Below are positions 36,639 through 45,453 of a stretch of DNA of 64,000 nt, in pieces. The notes under the pieces are model-generated. The model had not been told where the DNA came from and ran no database searches. It worked only from the letters and a program-made list of their open reading frames with translations. The position numbers and the translations under genes are program-made. This DNA is from Variovorax sp. IB41. Its GTDB lineage: Bacteria > Pseudomonadota > Gammaproteobacteria > Burkholderiales > Burkholderiaceae_C. The stretch lies in the NCBI RefSeq assembly GCF_016405905.1, contig NZ_JAEFCB010000006.1, forward strand, positions 244,147-308,146, written 5' to 3'. Every line of letters starts with the position of its first letter. Positions within the stretch are counted from its first letter, which is position 1.

Positions 36639-37334
36639 GTGAAATCGTCGTCTCTTCTTGGTTGGATACTCCCATTTGCGTGCATCGCCGCTGTGGTCGG
36701 CACACCCGCCGCTGCGGCGGACATCGAACTGCAGGGCCGCGAGCTGGTGGTCTCGGGCATGCTCGACGGCAGCGCGATCAAGAGCTTCACGGACCTTCTG
36801 GCGAGCGGCACGGTGCGCACCGTGGTGTTCGAAGACCTCTCCGGCGGCACCGCCGATGCGGCCGGCGCCTTTGCCGACGCCATCCGCGCGAGCGGCGTGG
36901 ACACCGAGATCCGCGGCCAATGCATGGCCGCCTGCGCCTACGCGTTCCTGGCGGGCAAGACCCATCGATTCGGTTACGGCTTCCAGGTCAACGGCATCCT
37001 GCTGCCGGTGGCCGCGCGGCCCACGGCGGCCGAACTGGCCGTGCGCTGGCGCGGCGAGGAAGCCCACAAGACACTGGCCGACTTCACGCCCGCAACCGCC
37101 ACCACGGCGGGCACGGCGACGGCGAAACCGGTGGAGGCCAGTGTCCCGCCCCCCAAGGACGCCAGGGGCGACAACTGGCAACCCGACCACGGCGTGCTCT
37201 TCACCGCGAGCCCCACGCTCTTCGGGCGCATCTACAACGCCTACTACTGCGACGGCACGCAGGGCCGCGACTTCTCCAAGTGCGAGCGGCTGTCCGACGC
37301 GGACCCCTACAAGCTCGGCGTGCTCACGCCGTAG
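36639..37334 (+). CDS. Exported ClpP/crotonase-fold-like protein (COG3904-like)
   Basis: A 231-residue protein with a signal peptide ending AAVVGTPAAAADIELQ. The segment from DLSGGTADAAGAFADAIRASG to TEIRGQCMAACAYAFLAGK follows the layout of predicted periplasmic ClpP-like proteins, where a serine normally sits between the two cysteines. Here that position reads CMAAC, so the nucleophile appears to be replaced by alanine. A C-terminal pair of cysteines (YYCDGTQGRDFSKC) may form a disulfide. The GTG at 36639 has an AAAGG Shine-Dalgarno five bases upstream and is preferred over the longer open frame. Confidence 0.68.
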   Translation: MKSSSLLGWILPFACIAAVVGTPAAAADIELQGRELVVSGMLDGSAIKSFTDLLASGTVRTVVFEDLSGGTADAAGAFADAIRASGVDTEIRGQCMAACAYAFLAGKTHRFGYGFQVNGILLPVAARPTAAELAVRWRGEEAHKTLADFTPATATTAGTATAKPVEASVPPPKDARGDNWQPDHGVLFTASPTLFGRIYNAYYCDGTQGRDFSKCERLSDADPYKLGVLTP

Positions 37335-37343
37335 GCATTCGCC

Positions 37344-38372
37344 TCAGCGCAGCAGCCCGACCGCCAGCGGAAAACTGAAGAAGGCCGCCACCGTCGTCCA
37401 CAGGATGATGCGTGCGATGCGCCCGTTGTCCGCGCCGAAGCGCTCGGCCAGCATCGACACGTTGCTCGCGCTCGGCAGCGCCGCGACCAGCACGATCACC
37501 ACCAGCGCCGCGTGCGAGAGCGGCAGCCCCAGCGCGATGGCGCCGGCGCCCAGCGCCCACACCAGCAACGGATGCAGCAGCAGCTTCACCGCCACCACCG
37601 GCAGCACGTCGGCCAACGGGGCCTCGGCCACCGGCGTGCGGCCCGTTCCCATGGCTTCGGCAACGGCCGCGCTGGCCTGGTGCTCGCGCGCGAGCAACGC
37701 GGAGCGCGCGAGCACTGCGCCGATGGTGAACAGCGCCACCGGCGAGGCCGCGTCCGCGAGCATGGCGATGGTGCGGTCGATGGGCCCCGGCAGTTGCCAG
37801 CGCGCCGCCGACAGCAGCACGCCCAGCAGGATCGACCACGGCATCGGGTTTATGACGATGCCGCGCAGCGCCTTGCGCGCCGCCTGCGAGGCGCCATGCC
37901 GCCCCCCACTGCCGGCCTCGCCGGCGCCGTCGAGCCGCGACAGCGCGATGCACAGCGACGAGGTCACCACCAGGTCGAACGCGATCGTGATGATCATCGG
38001 CCCGGCCGCCTGCGCGCCCAGGATCGCCACCAGCAGCGGCACGCCCATGAAGCCCGTGTTCGGAAAGGCCGCCACCAGCGCGCCGAAGGCCGCATCGTTC
38101 CAGCCGATGCGCGCGTTGCGGGTCAGCAGCACCACGCCCGCCACCACGGCCAGCGCGCACACGCCCCAGACGAGTGCGACGCTGCCGTCGAGCAGCTGCG
38201 CGATCGGCGTGCCGGCGCCGAAGCGCAGCAGCATGCAAGGCAGCGCGAAATACAGCACGAAGGTGTTGAGGCCGGGAATCGCCTCCAGCGGCAGGAGGCG
38301 GGCGCGGGCGGCGGCGTAGCCGGCCGCGATCAGCGCGAAGAAAGGGAAGGTAACAAGGAATACAGGCAGCAC
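37344..38372 (-). CDS. AEC family transporter (auxin-efflux-carrier/malate-permease type)
   Basis: A 342-residue membrane protein with about ten hydrophobic segments in two inverted halves. Family landmarks are GLNTFVLYFALPCMLLRFGAG near residue 40, AFPNTGFMGVPLLVAILG near residue 110 and the second-half GLPLSHAALVVIVLVAALPSASNV. Bacterial AEC proteins move malate, malonate or similar carboxylates. It is convergent with the ClpP-like gene (9-base gap) and divergent from the rep helicase gene. Substrate unknown. Confidence 0.88.
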   Translation of the reverse strand: MLPVFLVTFPFFALIAAGYAAARARLLPLEAIPGLNTFVLYFALPCMLLRFGAGTPIAQLLDGSVALVWGVCALAVVAGVVLLTRNARIGWNDAAFGALVAAFPNTGFMGVPLLVAILGAQAAGPMIITIAFDLVVTSSLCIALSRLDGAGEAGSGGRHGASQAARKALRGIVINPMPWSILLGVLLSAARWQLPGPIDRTIAMLADAASPVALFTIGAVLARSALLAREHQASAAVAEAMGTGRTPVAEAPLADVLPVVAVKLLLHPLLVWALGAGAIALGLPLSHAALVVIVLVAALPSASNVSMLAERFGADNGRIARIILWTTVAAFFSFPLAVGLLR

Positions 38373-38515
38373 CGCCCGATTGTCGTTGCGTCCGGCCCGC
38401 GGCTGCCGTGCCCGTCCTGGGCGCGCCGCCTACAACGTCCGGGGGGTCCGGCCCCGTATCATTGCCCGCTTTGCGCCTGCCGTTCCCCACGGCGTGTTCC
38501 CGTTCCCCATCCCCC

Positions 38516-40621
38516 ATGTCCCACGGTCTCAATCTCGCGCAGCAAGAAGCGGTCAACTACATGCACGGTCCCTGCCTGGTGCTGGCGGGCGCGGGCTCGG
38601 GCAAGACGCGGGTGATCACGCACAAGATCGGCCGCCTCATCCAGGCCGGCATGGAACCCCAGCGCATCGCGGCCATCACCTTCACGAACAAGGCGGCCGC
38701 CGAAATGCGCGAACGCGCGAAAGACCTGATCGGCCGGGACGCGCGCAAGGTGGTGGTCTGCACCTTCCACGCGCTGGGCGTGCGCATGATGCGCGAAGAC
38801 GGCGCGGTGCTGGGCCTCAAGCGCGCCTTCAGCATCCTGGACAGCGACGACGTGACCAAGATCCTGAAGGACGCCGGCGGCACCACCGACACCGCCACCG
38901 CCCGCATCTGGCAGTGGACCATCAGCAAGTGGAAGAACATGGGCCTCACGGCCCGGCAGGCCGCCGCCGCCGCGGTGGACGACAACGAGCGCATCACCGC
39001 CGAAGTCATGGGCCACTACGAAGAGCGCCTGCAGGCCTATCAGAGCGTCGATTTCGACGACCTCATCGGCATGCCGCTCAAGCTCCTGCACGACTTTCCC
39101 GAAGTGCGCGCCAAGTGGCAGGCCGCGCTCGGCCACATCCTGGTGGACGAATACCAGGACACCAACGCCACGCAGTACGAAGTGCTCAAGGCCCTGGCTG
39201 GCGACCGCGCCCGCTTCACCGCGGTGGGCGACGACGACCAGTCGATCTACGGTTGGCGCGGCGCCACGCTGGACAACCTGAAGAAGCTGCCGATCGACTA
39301 CCCGACGCTCAAGGTCATCAAGCTGGAGCAGAACTACCGCTCCACCAGCGCCATCCTGCGCGCGGCCAACAACGTGATCGGCCCGAACCCCAAGCTCTTT
39401 CCGAAGACGCTGTTCTCCGAGCTGGGCGAAGGCGAGCCGGTGCGCATCGTGGATGCCGACACCGAGCTGCACGAGGCCGAGCGCGCGGTGGCGCGCATCG
39501 TGAGCCTGCGCGCGGGCGACGCGACCACGCAAGGCACGCAATACAAGGAGTTCCGCGACTTCGCGATCCTGTACCGCGCCAACCACCAGGCGCGCATCTT
39601 CGAGCAGGCGCTGCGCCGCGCGCAGATTCCCTACAAGGTCTCGGGCGGCCAGAGCTTCTTCGACCGCGCCGAGATCAAGGACCTGTGCGGCTGGTTTCGC
39701 CTCTGGGTCAACAACGACGACGACCCCGCGTTCCTGCGCGCCATCACCACGCCCAAGCGCGGCATCGGCCACACCACGCTCGCGAGCCTGGGCACCTTCG
39801 CCAGCCAGTACAAGCTGAGCCTGTTCGCGGCGCTGTTCAGCCCGTCGCTGCCCAGCGTGATCCCCAAGCGCACGCTGGAAGGCGTGCACGAGTTCGGCCG
39901 CTACATCAACGACCTGGAATACCGCGCGCGCCGCACCATGGGCGCGGAAGACTCGCGCACCTTCATGCTCGATTGGCTCAAGGAAATCGACTACGAGCGC
40001 CATCTCTACGAGGGCGAAGACAGCGAAGCGGCCGCCGCCACGCGCTGGAACAACGTGCTGGAATTCGTCGACTGGATGTCGCAGCGCGCCGGCGGATCGC
40101 TCGCCGACGCCTCGGGCGCCAACGACAACGACGAGACGGAACGCAAGAGTCTGCTCGAAGTCGCGCAGACCATCTCGCTGCTCTCGACCATCAGCGAGCG
40201 CGAGCAAGACCAGAACGTGGTCACGCTCTCCACGCTGCACGCCTCCAAGGGCCTGGAGTGGCCGCACGTGCTGCTGATCGGCGTGACCGAAGGGCTCCTG
40301 CCCTTCAAGCTGGACGACGACAACGGCCGCCAGAAGGTGGTGAGCGACGAGACCACGCAGCGCCTGCAGGAAGAGCGCCGCCTGATGTACGTGGGCATCA
40401 CCCGCGCGCAGCGCAGCCTGGCCGTGAGCTGGACCAAGAAGCGCAAGCAGGGCCGCGACATGGTGCCGTGCCTGCCGAGCCGCTTCATCGCCGAGATGGG
40501 CCTCGACAAAGCCACGACGAAGGAAGACCCGCGCGAGAAACTCAAGGCGCTGCGCGCCGAGTTCGCGCGCAAGGCACAGGACAGCGCGGCTGCGAAGGCG
40601 GCCGCCGCGGCGGCGCCATGA
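38516..40621 (+). CDS. rep: ATP-dependent 3'-5' DNA helicase Rep
   Basis: A 701-residue superfamily-1 helicase. Motifs in order: NLAQQEAVNYMHGPCLVLAGAGSGKTRVITHKI (Q motif and Walker A, shown here in part), ITFTNKAAAEM, ILVDEYQDTNATQYE (Walker B), AVGDDDQSIYGWRGA, LEQNYRST and VTLSTLHASKGLEWPHV. Length and motif details fit Rep better than UvrD or PcrA. Rep removes proteins ahead of forks. The ATG at 38516 is close to the family N-terminus; longer open frame upstream lies over the divergent AEC promoter. It is coupled through an ATGA overlap to the next gene. Confidence 0.92.
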   Translation: MSHGLNLAQQEAVNYMHGPCLVLAGAGSGKTRVITHKIGRLIQAGMEPQRIAAITFTNKAAAEMRERAKDLIGRDARKVVVCTFHALGVRMMREDGAVLGLKRAFSILDSDDVTKILKDAGGTTDTATARIWQWTISKWKNMGLTARQAAAAAVDDNERITAEVMGHYEERLQAYQSVDFDDLIGMPLKLLHDFPEVRAKWQAALGHILVDEYQDTNATQYEVLKALAGDRARFTAVGDDDQSIYGWRGATLDNLKKLPIDYPTLKVIKLEQNYRSTSAILRAANNVIGPNPKLFPKTLFSELGEGEPVRIVDADTELHEAERAVARIVSLRAGDATTQGTQYKEFRDFAILYRANHQARIFEQALRRAQIPYKVSGGQSFFDRAEIKDLCGWFRLWVNNDDDPAFLRAITTPKRGIGHTTLASLGTFASQYKLSLFAALFSPSLPSVIPKRTLEGVHEFGRYINDLEYRARRTMGAEDSRTFMLDWLKEIDYERHLYEGEDSEAAAATRWNNVLEFVDWMSQRAGGSLADASGANDNDETERKSLLEVAQTISLLSTISEREQDQNVVTLSTLHASKGLEWPHVLLIGVTEGLLPFKLDDDNGRQKVVSDETTQRLQEERRLMYVGITRAQRSLAVSWTKKRKQGRDMVPCLPSRFIAEMGLDKATTKEDPREKLKALRAEFARKAQDSAAAKAAAAAAP

Positions 40622-41061
40622 GGGCGCTGCTCGCCGTCTTCGTCGCGCTCGCCGTCACGGGCTGCGCCGCGGTCGACCCCAACTGTCCCGCCGATGCACG
40701 CGAGCTGCCGTTGACATCGCTCTACGGCCGCTGGGAAGCACGCTTCGACGGCCTCCCCGCCGTGGCCGTCGTGCAGCTGGGCAAGCACCCCGACTACGCC
40801 GGCGTGCGCGGCACGATCACGCGCAACGCGGACAGTGGCGCAAAGACTTCGGTGGCGCAACTGGCGGGCGACGTCGACGACGAAGGCGCCCTCTCCATCG
40901 ACGAATCGCTGGACGGCCGCGCCATCAGCGGCAACTGGGCCGGCACCTTGCAGCCGCGCTCCTGCGGCCGCGAATTCAGGGGAACGTGGCGCAATGCCGC
41001 GGACGAAAGCACGCACCCGTTCGTGCTCACCAAAACGGTCGGTATGGAAGGAAAGCAATGA
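40618..41061 (+). CDS. Putative lipoprotein of unknown function
   Basis: A 147-residue protein with a lipobox (VALAVTGCAAVD) that should be acylated and membrane-anchored. The mature part is a small beta-rich domain (LYGRWEARFDGLPAVAVVQLGKHPDY and GNWAGTLQPRSCGREFRGTWR) with repeated glycine-tryptophan turns, reminiscent of small avidin- or lipocalin-like barrels, though no family is recognised. It overlaps the rep stop and its own stop overlaps the phospholipase start (both ATGA), so the three genes form an operon. Confidence 0.78.
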   Translation: MRALLAVFVALAVTGCAAVDPNCPADARELPLTSLYGRWEARFDGLPAVAVVQLGKHPDYAGVRGTITRNADSGAKTSVAQLAGDVDDEGALSIDESLDGRAISGNWAGTLQPRSCGREFRGTWRNAADESTHPFVLTKTVGMEGKQ

Positions 41062-42227
41062 CCACGACTCGCACACACGCGTTCTCTGCCACGTTCATGG
41101 CGTTCGCGGCCTCCCTGGGCAGCGCGGCCGCCGGCGCGCAGGCCGTCGACAAGCCCGCGAGCCCGCTGGCCGATGCGCAGCTCACCTGGCAGCAATGCGC
41201 AGCGCTGGGCAACAACAACGACGCGCGCCTGGCCTGCTTCGACCGCTGGGCCCAGCAGCAGACGCTGCCCTCGGTGTCGGTGCCCGTCGCGCCGCCCGTG
41301 CTGGCCAGCACGCAGGCGCCGCCGGTGGACGGCGCGATGCCCGCCACGCGCGTGATCTCGGTCGCCACCACCGAGGGCTGCCGTGACCGCCAGTACTCGG
41401 CGCTCTCGCGCTTCTGGGAGCTGGAGAACGCGACCGACTGCGGCACCTTCGGCTTTCGCGGCTACCGGCCGCTCAACGTCTCGGTCTCGGCCGCCACCAA
41501 GAAGCCGCAGGTGCCCACCTCGCCCTCGCCCGATCACACTGGCGACCCCATCGCCTACCAGGCCAACGAGATGCGCATCGGCCTGTCGGTGCGCACCAAG
41601 CTCGCGCAGGGCCTGCTCACGCAGAACGATCCGGTCAAGAAGGACTCGCTGTGGTTCGCCTACTCGCAGCAGTCGACCTGGCAGCTGTTCAACGGCGCGA
41701 TCTCGCGGCCGTTCCGCACCACCGACCACGAGCCCGAGCTGATGTATGTCTACCCGACCGACTTCAAGCTGCCCGGCGGCTGGCGCTGGCGCTATGCGGG
41801 CGTGGGGCTGGTGCACCAGTCGAACGGCCAGACGCTGCCGCTGTCGCGCAGCTGGAACCGCGTCTACCTGATGGGCGGCGCCGAGCTGGGCGACGAATTC
41901 CAGATCACCGGGCGCATCTGGAAGCGCATCTCCGAAGATGCCGCCAAGGACGACAACCCCGACATCGCCGACTACATCGGCCGCGCCGAAATCACCGGCC
42001 GCTGGAACCTGAACCGCGACAACACGCTGGGCGTGACGGTGCGCAACAACCTGCGCGACAGCGGCCGCGGCTCGGTGAAGCTCGAATGGCTCAAGGCCAT
42101 CGGCGATCCGACCAAGAGCAACCTGCGCTTCCACACGCAGCTGTTCCATGGCTACGGCGACACGCTGGTGGACTACAACCGCAAGCGAACGGTTCTGAGC
42201 ATCGGCCTGAGCCTCGTCGATTTCTGA
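41058..42227 (+). CDS. pldA: Outer-membrane phospholipase A1
   Basis: A 389-residue beta-barrel esterase. After a signal peptide (FAASLGSAAAGAQA) comes a short cysteine-containing N-domain (QQCAALGNNNDARLACFDRW), common in betaproteobacterial members, then the barrel. The catalytic region reads VGLVHQSNGQTLPLSRSWNRVY, with the His and Ser of the family's HxSNG motif. WFAYSQQSTWQLFN matches the earlier conserved strand. It hydrolyses phospholipids that reach the outer leaflet and normally works as a calcium-dependent dimer. It is coupled to the lipoprotein gene upstream. Confidence 0.92.
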   Translation: MTTTRTHAFSATFMAFAASLGSAAAGAQAVDKPASPLADAQLTWQQCAALGNNNDARLACFDRWAQQQTLPSVSVPVAPPVLASTQAPPVDGAMPATRVISVATTEGCRDRQYSALSRFWELENATDCGTFGFRGYRPLNVSVSAATKKPQVPTSPSPDHTGDPIAYQANEMRIGLSVRTKLAQGLLTQNDPVKKDSLWFAYSQQSTWQLFNGAISRPFRTTDHEPELMYVYPTDFKLPGGWRWRYAGVGLVHQSNGQTLPLSRSWNRVYLMGGAELGDEFQITGRIWKRISEDAAKDDNPDIADYIGRAEITGRWNLNRDNTLGVTVRNNLRDSGRGSVKLEWLKAIGDPTKSNLRFHTQLFHGYGDTLVDYNRKRTVLSIGLSLVDF

Positions 42228-42261
42228 TCTTCTTCACCATCCACACACGCAGGCAAGAATC

Positions 42262-43119
42262 ATGAGTGCAGACCTGTCCCCCGTCGATGCCATGCAGCGC
42301 GAGATCATCGCGGCGCTGCACGTGGCCCCGGTGTTCGATGCCGCCGCCGAACTCGAGCGGCGCATCGATTTCCTCGCCAGCTACCTGAAGCAGACGGGCC
42401 TCAGGACACTGGTGCTGGGCATCAGCGGCGGCGTCGATTCGCTCACGGCGGGCTGCCTCGCGCAGCGCGCCGTCGAGCGGCTGCGCGCCGGCGGCTACGA
42501 CGCCACCTTCATCGCGATGCGCCTGCCCTACGGCGTGCAGAAGGACGAAGCCGAAGCGCAGCGCTCGCTCACCGTGATGAAGCCCGACCGCACGGTCACC
42601 GTGGACATCCGCCCCGCGGCCGACGGCATGCTCGCTGCGCTGAAGGCCGGCGACCTGAAGTTCCGCGATGCGGCGCACGAGGACTTCGTGCTCGGCAACA
42701 TCAAGGCGCGCCAGCGCATGGTCGCGCAGTTCGCGGTGGCCGGCGCGCACGACGGCATCGTCATCGGCACCGACCATGCGGCCGAGGCGCTGATGGGCTT
42801 TTTCACCAAGTTCGGCGACGGCGCGGCCGACATCACGCCGCTCACGGGCCTGAACAAGCGCCGCGTGCGCGCCGTGGCGGCGCTGCTCGGCGCGCCCGAC
42901 GAGCTGGTCTACAAAGTGCCCACCGCCGACCTCGAATCGCTGGTGCCGGGCAAGCCCGACGAAGACGCCTTCGGCGTCACCTACGAAGAGATCGACGACT
43001 TCCTCGAAGGCAAGCCGGTGTCGGCCGCGGCGCGCGCGATCATCCTTGCGACGCACCGCAAGAGCGCGCACAAGCGCGCGCTGCCGGTCGAGCCGCCGTC
43101 CGCGAACGCCGGCGGCTGA
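42262..43119 (+). CDS. nadE: Ammonia-dependent NAD(+) synthetase
   Basis: A 285-residue enzyme for the last step of NAD synthesis. The ATP-pyrophosphatase loop is LVLGISGGVDSLTAG (about residue 54), and GNIKARQRM, VIGTDHAAEALMGFFTKFGDGAADITPLTGLNKR and KVPTADLESLVPGKPDEDAFGV are all characteristic (quoted in part). There is no N-terminal glutaminase domain, so it uses free ammonia, as E. coli NadE does. It starts 34 bases after pldA and could be co-transcribed with it. Confidence 0.95.
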   Translation: MSADLSPVDAMQREIIAALHVAPVFDAAAELERRIDFLASYLKQTGLRTLVLGISGGVDSLTAGCLAQRAVERLRAGGYDATFIAMRLPYGVQKDEAEAQRSLTVMKPDRTVTVDIRPAADGMLAALKAGDLKFRDAAHEDFVLGNIKARQRMVAQFAVAGAHDGIVIGTDHAAEALMGFFTKFGDGAADITPLTGLNKRRVRAVAALLGAPDELVYKVPTADLESLVPGKPDEDAFGVTYEEIDDFLEGKPVSAAARAIILATHRKSAHKRALPVEPPSANAGG

Positions 43120-43183
43120 AGCACAAACCGCGGCGCTGGCCGCTGTATCGACCAACGCGTTGCAAGCCCATCGACGAGGTGCC

Positions 43184-44581
43184 ATGACCCCCACCATGAG
43201 ACAGATCTTCGATGCGATGCGCGCGGCCAGCCTGCGCGCGCAGACGCCCCCGTGGAGCGTGCGCGCCGATCGCCTCAAGCGCCTGCGCGCGCTGGTGTTG
43301 GACAACCGCAAGGACATCGCCGCCGCCATCAGCGCCGACTTCTTCAACCGGCCGTTGCAGGAGACCGAACTGGCCGAGGTGTTCCCTGCGGTCGAGGGCA
43401 TCGGCCATGCGCTGCGTCATGGCAGGAAGTGGATGCGCACGCAGCGCCGTTCCACCGGCCTCTGGTTCAAGCCCGCGTCGTCGCGGATCATGCCGCAGCC
43501 CCTGGGCGTCGTGGGCATCGTGGTGCCGTGGAACTACCCGCTGAACCTCGCGGTGGGCCCGATGACCGCCGCGCTGGCCGCGGGCAACCGGGTGATGGTC
43601 AAGCAGTCGGAGTTCACGCCGCGCTTTGCCGAGCTTTTCGCCACGCTCGTGCGGGCGCGCTTCGCGCCGGACGAGATCGCGGTGGTCAACGGCGATGCCG
43701 AAGCGGCGCGCGAATTCTCCAGCCTCCCGTTCGACCACCTGCTCTTCACCGGCTCGACCGCCGTCGGCCACCACGTGATGCGCGCCGCGAGCGAGAACCT
43801 CACGCCGGTGACGCTGGAGCTGGGCGGCAAGTCGCCCGCGATCATCGGGCCCGACGCCAACTTCGAGAAGGCCGTCGAGCGCATCCTCGTGGGCAAGACG
43901 CTCAATGCGGGCCAGACCTGCATCGCGCCCGACTACGTGCTGGTGCCCGAGGGCCAGCAGGAGCGCTTCGCCGCCGTCGCGCGGCGCGTATTCACGGCGA
44001 TGTACCCGGACATCGCGAGCAACGCCGACTACACCAGCATCGTGAGCCCGCGCCATTTCTCGCGCCTGCAGGAACTCGCGGCGCTCGCGCAGGCAGAGGG
44101 CGCCCTGGCCGTGCCGCTCTCGGACATGGCGCCCGATGCCGCGACGCGCCGCTTTCCGCCCGTGCTGCTGACCGGCGTGCAGGACGGCATGCGCGTGATG
44201 CAGGAAGAGATCTTCGGCCCGATCCTGCCGGTGGTGGCGTACGGCGCGGTCGACGACGCCATCGCGTACGTCAACGCGCACCCGCGTCCGCTCGCGCTCT
44301 ACCTCTTCGAGAAGAACCGCGCGACCATCGACCGCGTGATGCAGGAGACGGTGGCCGGCGGCGTGTCGATCAACGACACCCTCTTGCACATCGCGCAGGA
44401 CGACCTGCCCTTCGGCGGCGTCGGCGCGAGCGGCATGGGCGCCTACCACGGGGAGTACGGTTTCCGGACCTTCTCGAAGATGAAGCCGATCTTCCAGCAG
44501 TCGGCCTTCAACGGCGTGGGCCTCTTCAAGCCGCCCTACGGCAAGACCTTCGCGCGGATGATGAAGCTGCTGGTGCGCTGA
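43184..44581 (+). CDS. Coniferyl-aldehyde-dehydrogenase-type aldehyde dehydrogenase
   Basis: A 465-residue aldehyde dehydrogenase of the class-3/coniferyl aldehyde group, which lacks the long N-terminal extension of other ALDHs. Motifs: GVVGIVVPWNYPLNLAVGP (cofactor), FTGSTAVGHHVM, LELGGKSPAII with the general-base glutamate, and LNAGQTCIAPDYVLVP with the catalytic cysteine. FGGVGASGMGAYHGEYGFRTFS at the C-terminus is typical. It probably oxidises aromatic or medium-chain aldehydes to acids. It has a GAGG Shine-Dalgarno and stands 64 bases after nadE. Confidence 0.9.
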   Translation: MTPTMRQIFDAMRAASLRAQTPPWSVRADRLKRLRALVLDNRKDIAAAISADFFNRPLQETELAEVFPAVEGIGHALRHGRKWMRTQRRSTGLWFKPASSRIMPQPLGVVGIVVPWNYPLNLAVGPMTAALAAGNRVMVKQSEFTPRFAELFATLVRARFAPDEIAVVNGDAEAAREFSSLPFDHLLFTGSTAVGHHVMRAASENLTPVTLELGGKSPAIIGPDANFEKAVERILVGKTLNAGQTCIAPDYVLVPEGQQERFAAVARRVFTAMYPDIASNADYTSIVSPRHFSRLQELAALAQAEGALAVPLSDMAPDAATRRFPPVLLTGVQDGMRVMQEEIFGPILPVVAYGAVDDAIAYVNAHPRPLALYLFEKNRATIDRVMQETVAGGVSINDTLLHIAQDDLPFGGVGASGMGAYHGEYGFRTFSKMKPIFQQSAFNGVGLFKPPYGKTFARMMKLLVR

Positions 44582-44687
44582 GCGGGTTTCTCCACGGGGT
44601 GTTGCCATTGGACATTCGTCCGATGGCGCTGAAGGCCCGCTGCGCCGACAGTACGGGCTCCGCTTCAACTCACTCTCCAGGACCCCC

Positions 44688-45452
44688 ATGAAAACCGCTC
44701 AACGCTTCAAGCTCGCCGCCGCAGCCCTCGCCATCGGCCTCTCCTTCGCAACGGGCGCCACCGCCGCTGACAAGCCCAGCGTGGTCATCGTCCACGGTGC
44801 GTTCGCCGACAGCTCCGACTGGGCCAAGGTGATCCCGCTGCTGCAGGCCAAGGGCCTGAACGTGGTGGCGGTGCAGAACCCGCTCACCTCGCTCGAAGAC
44901 GACGTGGCCGCCGCCAAGCGCGCCATCGATGCGCAGCCCGGCAAGGTCGTGCTGGTCGGCCACTCGTGGGGCGGCGCCGTCATCACCGAGGCCGGCGCGA
45001 ACGACAAGGTGTCTTCGCTCGTGTACGTCGCGGCCTTCGCACCCGATGCGGGCCAGAACGCCGCCGAGCTCGGCAAGGACTACCCGACTGCGCCCGGCTT
45101 CGCGCACATCAAGGCCGACGCCTCGGGCTTCCTCTCGCTCACGAAGGAAGGCATGTCCAAGCACTTCGCGCAGGACCTCCCCGCCGCCACCACCGCGGTG
45201 ATGACCGCGACGCAAGGCCCGATCCTGGGCAAGTCCTTCGAGCAGAAGCTCACCGTGGCCGCCTGGAAGACCAAGCCCTCGTGGTTCCTGGTCACCAGCG
45301 CCGACCACATGATCCAGCCGGCGCTGCAACGCGACATGGCCAAGAAGATCGGCGCGACCGTCAGCACGGTCAACAGCAGCCACGTGCCGCAGCAGTCGCA
45401 GCCGGCCAAGGTGGCGCAGGTGATTCTGGACGCGGTGAACCAATCCAAGTAA
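44688..45452 (+). CDS. Exported alpha/beta hydrolase
   Basis: A 254-residue alpha/beta-hydrolase with a Sec signal peptide (LAIGLSFATGATAAD). The catalytic pattern is complete: VVIVHGAFADSSDW (oxyanion loop), LVGHSWGGAVITEAG with a serine nucleophile, SADHMIQPALQRDM and NSSHVPQQSQP with the candidate histidine. It resembles the esterase-like proteins often annotated as pyrethroid- or MhpC-type hydrolases. It sits just before the HD-GYP-like/LuxR gene (1-base gap). Substrate unknown. Confidence 0.88.
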   Translation: MKTAQRFKLAAAALAIGLSFATGATAADKPSVVIVHGAFADSSDWAKVIPLLQAKGLNVVAVQNPLTSLEDDVAAAKRAIDAQPGKVVLVGHSWGGAVITEAGANDKVSSLVYVAAFAPDAGQNAAELGKDYPTAPGFAHIKADASGFLSLTKEGMSKHFAQDLPAATTAVMTATQGPILGKSFEQKLTVAAWKTKPSWFLVTSADHMIQPALQRDMAKKIGATVSTVNSSHVPQQSQPAKVAQVILDAVNQSK

Positions 45453-45453
45453 G

